From Grifola frondosa (taxonomy: Eukaryota; Basidiomycota; Agaricomycetes; Polyporales; Grifolaceae), in the NCBI GenBank assembly GCA_001683735.1, contig LUGG01000005.1, forward strand, positions 620,001 through 684,000: a DNA stretch of 64,000 nucleotides, read 5' to 3'. This document shows positions 58,049 to 64,000 of the stretch, piece after piece (the stretch's first letter is position 1; each line of letters begins with the position of its first letter). The position numbers and the translations under genes were made by a program. The notes under the pieces are model-generated. The model was not told where the DNA came from, searched no databases, and saw only the letters and a list, made by a program, of their open reading frames with translations.

Positions 58049-58604
58049 AGTCTCGGAACCAGCCGTTCTCTCCCTTCGGACCCCCAATCGGACATCGAAA
58101 AACACCAACACACAGAGGGAGAGAACGTCTGGTGAATTTGGTATAGGCGGGGGGGGATGGTCACATTCACGTGCCTTAAGACGCGCTCTACGCGTCGCGT
58201 CGCGCACAGCCGCATGTCATTTTGATGCACGTACTCTGCGAATTGGCTCTTGATATTAATGAAAAAAATTTGCCTAACCACATTTTTGTCATGTATATTG
58301 GTCTGAGACAGATTCTGCCTCATCTCGTGGTAATTTGTTATCATCCCAGTACTTACTCTCATACATTGGTAGATGCTGACTAAGCATTGGTAATACGGAG
58401 ACCGGGGCACTTTTGATATGTTTAACAGCGTCGGACAGACCTCTTGGCTCTTTCAACTCATAGGGTGATCACTCGGTTGAGTTTTGTGGTATTTGGCCGT
58501 GCATACATAGCCTATCTCGAGCGTCGTTGAGAGCGATCTGACGCGGTCGGTCACAAACCGTGACCATCCCCCCCCCGCCTATACCAAAGTCACCAGACGT
58601 TATA
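58049..58604 (+). repeat. Left inverted arm
   Basis: Pairs with 59568-60126. Includes a G tract (GGCGGGGGGGGATGG) near 58150 and its partner C tract near 58567, which are themselves an inverted pair. Confidence 0.75.
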
Positions 58605-58677
58605 GTCTCGTAACCAGCCGTTATAGTGGTAGTTGTACACGGCGGCTGCGCCACCGGAAGAGTCCGGCGCAGAACCA

Positions 58678-59530
58678 CATCAGGAAAAAATTCTGACCCA
58701 GTAGTGCTACAGCTTGCAACATAGTTGCTGTAGTGCGTGTTGCTGTTCCCCTACTATATTGCACAACTGTAGCATCATGCTTCAGCTCTGTTGCGCACTG
58801 TAGCAACCTCTATCTACTATATAGCACAATATAAACTTGCATCAACCAGTCACTTTTAACAGATGTAGAAACATTATTATAACATGTTTTTAATTTGATC
58901 TATGATTGTGTCATAGCATCCGGCTGAAAATCATAATATAAGTGCCAAAACACAAAAAGTACATTTGTCCTTGTACCAGGTTTGAACCCGGCACCTCTAC
59001 AGTCATTCACCACTTTTCTTAACTTCAACAGCTTCATAACCACTTCACCATCTGAACATGCAAATTTGATAATGTATATAAATAATAACACAGATAAAAT
59101 GGACTTAGAACTTTTTTTCGAAGCACTCCTCTCTCTTCATCAATCTGAAGTTAATGAATATGCTCTTTGTTTGTAAATTAATGCCAAGTGGTGATTGTTT
59201 CAAGGTTTTAGAATAACATAGGATGCTATATTGTTAACCAATCCCATATACACAGTCAGCAATAAATATCATATAAAGCCCAAGTTACTTTAGTAGCAGG
59301 CAAGATTCTCAGAGGACCACCTTAAGCAACAGTAGATTCCCCTTCTATCAACAGTAGGCTCTATAGTGCTGGCTCAGAACTATATCGGCTATAGTAGACT
59401 ACAGGTGCTATCACTGTAAACTATATTGCACTATGGTGCATACACTTCATCCTACATTGTGCTACCATAGCTACTAGAGTCCAATATAGACTTGGCTGAG
59501 TGCAACAGCCTTACAACTACTTTCCTGATG
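58678..59530. mobile_element. Inner insertion with CATCAGGAAA terminal inverted repeats
   Basis: Starts CATCAGGAAA and ends TTTCCTGATG, a perfect 10-bp inverted pair. It splits the module sequence GCAGAACC / AATCGG, which is continuous at about 60166-60180 (opposite orientation); comparison with that empty site shows a 2-bp CA duplication. The left end has repeated GCTACAG/CTGTAGC motifs (about 58708, 58729, 58762, 58797) that could be transposase-binding sites. AT-rich, with no coding frame longer than a few tens of codons. Confidence 0.7.
58975..59056 (-). ncRNA. tRNA-like Pol III promoter boxes (SINE-like)
   Basis: On the minus strand TGGTGAAGTGG (59050-59040) matches the A box and GGGTTCAAACC (58989-58979) the B box, 50 bp apart. 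The D and acceptor stems do not form and the T stem has a mismatch, so this is not a working tRNA; a tRNA-derived SINE head is the likeliest reading. Confidence 0.35.
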
Positions 59531-59567
59531 CAATCGGACATCGAAAAACCCCAGCACAACTACCACC

Positions 59568-60126
59568 TATAACGTCTGGTGACTTTGGTATAGGCGGGGG
59601 GGGATGGTCACGGTTTGTGACCGACCGCGTCAGATTGCTCTCAACGACGCTCGAGATAGGCTATGCATGCACGGCCAAATACCACAAAACTCAACCGAGT
59701 GATTACCCTATGAGTTGAAAGAGCCAAGAGGTCTGTCCGATGCTGTTAAACATATCAAAAGTGCCCCGGTCTCCGTACTACCAACGCTTAGTCAGCATCT
59801 ACCAATACATGAGAGTAAGCACTGGGATGATAGCAAATTACGACGAGATGAGGCAGAATCGGTCTCAGGCCAATATGCATGACAAAAATATGGTTAGGCA
59901 AATTTTTTTTATTAATATCAAGAGCCAATTCACAGAGTACATGCATCAAAATGACATGCGGCTGTGCGCGACGCGACGCGTAGAGCGCGTCTTAAGGCAC
60001 GTGAATGTGACCATCCCCCCCCGCCTATACCAAATTCACCAGACGTTCTCTCCCTCTGTGTGTTGGTGTTTTTCGATGTCCGATTGGGGGTCCGAAGGGA
60101 GAGAACGGCTGGTTCCGAGACTACAG
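59568..60126 (-). repeat. Right inverted arm
   Basis: Inverse copy of 58049-58604. Open frames across either arm are by-products of the repeat. Confidence 0.75.
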
Positions 60127-60246
60127 ACGTTATAGGTGGTAGTTGTGCTGGGGTTTTTCGATGTCCGATTGGTTCTGCGCCGGACTCTTCCGGTGGCGCA
60201 GCCGCCGTGCACAACTACCACTATAACGGCTGGTTACGAGACTACA

Positions 60247-60254
60247 GCTGATCT
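60247..60254. repeat. Right target-site duplication of outer element
   Basis: GCTGATCT, identical to 58041-58048. Confidence 0.65.
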
Positions 60255-60445
60255 ATCCACTTGGGAATTTTCATAGTGCTGCATTGCCTTTTCCATGGCA
60301 TTGATAATACCTTTCGGGTATTCCAAAAATTTCTAGTCACCTCGAGGTGGTTATCCATGCCGCGGGTTCGGTCAATTGCCAAGCACTTCAAGCAGTCTAG
60401 TGTCTCAACGGTAGCAATAACATTCTCATGCCAAGCGACGGCCAA
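60255..60445 (-). pseudogene. Unknown locus, upstream part of the interrupted gene
   Basis: Minus-strand frame MAVAWHENVIATVETLDCL ... VTRNFWNTRKVLSMPWKRQ ... IPKWIDQL stops exactly at the element end. It shares orientation with 57736-58048 and probably was continuous with it before insertion. Product not recognised. Confidence 0.4.
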
Positions 60446-60872
60446 TCTAATGCCGTTTTATACTCAGCAACCATCCTGGCCCGCTGAGAAAAAACTTCGA
60501 CATTTTGCTGTATACAGCATTTTCGAAATGTTGCTTTATAAATAACAATAATAATAATAATATTGTTTTTGAAATGTATAATAAGTAATTTAGGTACCTC
60601 GATCGTTCCCTCTTGCTTGAGATCTCCAGTATGCACTCACAACTTTAACCAACTGTCACTGAGACCCATTAGAAGAAACTTTTATCGACCGTTCCACTTC
60701 ATAAAGCATCCAAGGAAATCCTCAGCGGCTATCACAGCCTTTACCACGAGTTTGACGCCGCCACCAATATGCCAACTTTGCACTCAATGTCAAGGCTGTA
60801 CGAAATGGCATCTGAGCGCCTGCATTGTACTTTCGGAGTAACCTCCTCTTTGCTGGCGTGTTTGAAGCTTCT
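60446..60872. other. Intergenic region
   Basis: AT-rich, with an AATAATAATAATAAT tract near 60546-60561. No gene recognised. Confidence 0.4.
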
Positions 60873-63800
60873 ATGAGCTGCTGTGGAGAACCAGTTGATA
60901 CCCAAGAGGCCAACAGAGCGCGACAAGCCAACGCTTGCGTCGTAAATCAACAGCCAGGGCCACAACCAGGTCTACAATGGAATGAGAAGGTGCAGTCGCC
61001 ATTTCAGCAGCCAACCGTGACTTTACCTCCCCAAGCGCACCAACCTGGATACCGCGAGCGGCAGGGGCAATGGGACGCATCGTTGTCCACCCGCCAGTCT
61101 CAGTTTGATCCTTATGCGTTGTCTGGTTCTCCCCCACCAGGCAGTCATGTGCATCCCAATCCCAGTGTATCTGTCACGCCGCCGCCTCCCGGTGCAGCAC
61201 CCAGTGTTTATAGCGGACCCTCTCCGAGTCCCATTCAAACGCCTCCACCACTACGAACAAGCCCGGTGATGAGCGTTCACGATCGGACCACTACGATGAC
61301 CATTTCCGGGCGAGGCTCCAGCTCCCCCGGAGTACCGCAGCCGGTATCTTCGACGAAGGCAAACTGTCGGTGTCAATCGATTTCGGTAAGTATAGACCAC
61401 CATGTCTTCAGAGTTTGAAAGCTTAAAGCCTTCTGCTAGGTACCACATTCTCGGGTGTGGTAAGCAATATTCAAACAACGGTGAAGGACGAGACACGCTG
61501 ATGTCTATGATTAGGCATACGGATCCTCCCGAATTGCTGCCGGAAAAGTGCAGCAGATCCTCAACTGGCCAGGAACTTTTGAGACATTCAGAAAGATTCC
61601 CACTTGCCTTTTGTATGATGCCTCAGGGCGGGTGTTGGCCTGGGGTATCGAAGCGAAGAATGCCGGGCCCGTGGCTGGGGCGATCAAATGCGAATGGTAC
61701 GAGGCATCAGGAGCATATGTCTTCGGATGACCTGATTATCTCACCTGTGACGCAGGTTTAAGTTATTCCTCGAGCCTCATGCACTCCGGGATGAAGCCAG
61801 CATCGATCCTCGCCTTCCAGCACTTCCGGTACGTACAATAGGATCTGCATTCATACCTGACGCTCACTCTCTTACAGCCAGGGAAAAAGGCGCTCGATCT
61901 CATCATTGACTTTTTAACTTGTCTCTGGGACTATGCTAAGCAGCAGATAACGCGCGAAATAGGAGCCGTTGCAGATCTCGGTGAGCAGACTCATCGATTC
62001 CCGGAGATCTTTCGCGCTCGAATTCACGTTGTCGTTGTCAGATTCTGTCGACGTATGGCTCACAGTGCCCGCTGCGTGGGATGCTACCGGCTGCCAGATG
62101 ATGCGCGATGCAGCGCTCGCGGCCGGCCTCGTTCACTCTGCCAGGGCCGGCGATCACGACTGGCGGGAACGCCTGCGAATTATCAGGTACGCCATGTGTG
62201 TGCTGCGTCATTGTCGCCCGCGCTCATGCCTTACAGTGAGCCCGAGGCGGCAGCCGTTCACTGTGCGAACCTTACAGAGCTGCACAAGCTGACGCCAAAT
62301 CAGAACTTTATGATATGTGACGCCGGTGGCGGTACCGTCGTATGTCCTCGTGTCCCGCGGCTCTCCTGGATGTTGACAATTTTGTTTTCATTTGTGAGGA
62401 CCTCGCGGTGTACAAGATAATGGGGATCCTGGCGAATCTAGAGATAGCCGAGATGTGCGCACGGTCTGGGGCCAATTGCGGCTCCATATTCCTCGATCTC
62501 CGGTTCCGCGAGCTCATGAAGACTTTGCTCGCGGATCACCCGGTGCATCTCGATGCTGTCAGCTTGGCTAATTTCATGGAGAATTTCAGCGAGACGGATA
62601 AATTGGCCTACATGGGAGAGCAAGATGACGGTGGGGATCTAGTCGTGGCAACATTTCGGGACAAATTTTGACTGTTCAAAATTAGACAAGATGTTCCAAT
62701 TCACTTGCTTCAATGTGGAAGATCCGGACGACCCAGCCGTTGGTCTCACGAACGGCGAAGTCGCCATCCCCGGGAATCTACTTCGGCGCGAAGTGTTCGA
62801 CCCCGTGGTGAACGAGGTGCGTGTCCATATTCTCCCGGGTGCTCGGCAAATTGATGTCCTCGTATGGCACCTTGTCCAGGTCTTGGAGCTGATTGAAGCA
62901 CAGACGAAGAAGCTTGATCAGAGCCTGGACGCACTCCTTCTCGTGGGAGGTTTCTCAGGCAGTGCGTATCTCTTCCGAAAAGTTCAGGTACGTGGCAATG
63001 CTCGCCACAAACACGATGTGTGGAAGATGGGAATGACACGTCATATTCAACGCGCTCTGTGTGCATCTTGCAGGAACGATTCAAGTCCCGAATCAGGGTC
63101 ATCGCGCGTCCCGCAGACTGCGACACGGCCACCGTCCGAGGCGCCGCACAGTATGGACTGGCGCGACGGGCACTCGTGTCTAGTGTTGTCGCGCCGCAAT
63201 CTTACATACTGAAAGTACGTTCGGCACCGCGGCGTGCTAAAGTGGCCAAACTGACAGTCGCCGTTTAGGTCAAATTACCTGCAGAACCAGAAGACTGGTT
63301 GAAACGTCCTGCGTACATCCGGGATAACGATGCTGGCGTCTCGATATGCGAAAACAGGCAAGCTAGTTTCTTGGGCTGTGAATAGAGTTGCGCTTGGTCT
63401 GATAGTGCTTGCGATCTAGGCTACAATATCTGGTGGCAAAGGGCGCCATCTTGCGGAAGGGGTACGTGTGGCCGTCCATTATCATGAGATCATATGGTTT
63501 GATGACCGACCGCGCAGACAACGCCTCAAGACGACGTTCTGGTAAGTGCGCTCCTGGTTCGGCGTTAACTCCTTCTCACGAATATGTACCCCATCAGCAA
63601 ATTTTCTCAAACGGCACAAGGTATGTTTGCCTTCTCGGGACGGGGCCCCATCGTGGCGTTGAATGGAACTTATTCAATTTCTACCCGTTCTGAAGACCGG
63701 ATGTTCGTAGCGACGTTGTACAGGTCGGACAGCGATAAGATCATGCGGTACACGGATGAGGTGAGCGAGCGCGCGCCTCGACTTCATCGGAGTGTTCGCC

Positions 63801-64000
63801 CTTATGTACTAATGCGATGATACCGTTAGGGGGAAATCATGGAGCTATGCAAGTGGACGATCGATCTGGGCGCGCTGCCGAGCTTCCAGCAGAGCGCGAG
63901 TACGCCGCAGGCGAGCGGATTCTATACAGGTGCGTCATATGCGCGCGAACTCTCATCTGTCGCCCATGTGTCCGCATGCTCATTTCTCTCGGCGGGGTAC
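60873..64000 (+). CDS. Hsp70-12A-like ATPase, incomplete at window edge
   Basis: Divergent Hsp70-type actin-fold ATPase family expanded in mushrooms. N-terminal about 150 residues are Pro/Ser/Gln-rich. Nucleotide-binding motifs follow: KLSVSIDFGTTFSGV (phosphate 1), VQQILNWPGTFETFRKIPT, VWLTVPAAWDATG, ISEPEAAAVHC, MICDAGGGTV (phosphate 2), LLLVGGFSGSAYLFRKVQ (adenosine), RPADCDTATVRGAAQYG. The later C-terminal part (RMFVATLYRSDSD) runs off the window. A frame change between the linker and GIFDEGKLSV fits one missing C in the run of five at 61324-61328. The start at 60873 (MSCCGEPVD) is tentative; an upstream exon may exist. Confidence 0.8.

Larger units (their letters stand above)
58049..60244. 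mobile_element. Foldback-type element with long inverted arms
   Basis: Left end AGTCTCGGAACCAGCCGTT; right end is the inverse, AACGGCTGGTTACGAGACTA. Arms of about 555 bp (58049-58604 and 59568-60126) are near-identical in opposite orientation. Differences I checked are mostly transitions, several of CG/TG type. Between them lies a palindromic module (about 120 bp) that is itself split by an inner 853-bp insertion; a second, unsplit copy of that module forms the right end (60127-60244). The flanks carry an 8-10 bp duplication, as in hAT (8) or Mutator-like (9-11) families. No transposase frame is seen, so it is non-autonomous. Confidence 0.75.

Noticed and set aside
57556..58410. 284-codon minus-strand ORF
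   Set aside because: It runs through the left inverted arm and into the flanking locus in a frame that differs from the protein-like one; the same peptide appears from the right arm at 59740-60135, so it is a repeat by-product.
58975..59056. Functional tRNA gene
   Set aside because: A and B boxes are present, but the D and acceptor stems do not pair and no anticodon arm can be drawn.
57700..60300. LTR retrotransposon or autonomous transposon
   Set aside because: No reverse transcriptase, integrase or transposase motif was found on either strand, and the repeats are inverted, not direct.
1..64000. CRISPR array or bacterial origin of any segment
   Set aside because: No regularly spaced direct repeats; genes are intron-rich and eukaryotic throughout.

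Overview
The window is nuclear DNA of a filamentous basidiomycete, most likely an Agaricomycete. Genes are cut by many 48-70 nt GT-AG introns, packed on both strands, and include families typical of that group: an FLVCR-type MFS carrier, tandem COMT-like O-methyltransferases, an F-box/LRR protein, secreted SurE-like phosphatases and an Hsp70-12A-like ATPase. There is no rRNA, canonical tRNA, CRISPR or bacterial operon structure. All calls come from reading motifs and splice sites by eye.

Layout. 0.9-9 kb: a PL1 pectate lyase (damaged), an FLVCR-family transporter (-), a two-RRM RNA-binding protein, and a SurE-type phosphatase. 9-20 kb: an uncharacterised conserved protein, an F-box protein (-), two tandem O-methyltransferases (-), and a second SurE paralogue facing the first. 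20-29 kb: branched-chain aminotransferase with Gcn4-like and GATA motifs upstream, an HNH-like protein (-), tRNA pseudouridine synthase PUS3 (-), an otubain deubiquitinase, and NHP6-type HMG-box protein. 29.9-36.4 kb: an accessory island with four full copies and one broken copy of an unrecognised Cys-motif protein family around a PD-(D/E)XK nuclease-like orphan. 37.6-56 kb: a GST pseudogene, cytosolic leucyl-tRNA synthetase (-), Kes1/Osh4-like oxysterol-binding protein (-), a SNF2 helicase of the ERCC6L2/Rad26-like type, a KAR4/METTL14-type MT-A70 protein (-), the ribosome-biogenesis factor NOC2, and a small conserved protein (-). 57.7-60.4 kb: an unknown locus split by a nested, long inverted-repeat element. 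60.9 kb to the edge: an Hsp70-12A-like gene cut by the window end.

Two themes stand out. First, the island at 30-36 kb: all paralogues share a C-x-C-x-C block, a conserved C-terminal domain, and apparently a start codon split by a short intron (AT|G). Second, at least a dozen conserved reading frames, including essential ones (LeuRS, NOC2), are broken by single-base indels, most next to short homopolymers. This looks like residual sequencing error and means apparent pseudogenes here need care. The nested inverted-repeat element at 58.0-60.2 kb is the clearest mobile DNA; an intact copy of its central module inside the same window serves as an empty site proving a later 853-bp insertion with 10-bp terminal inverted repeats.
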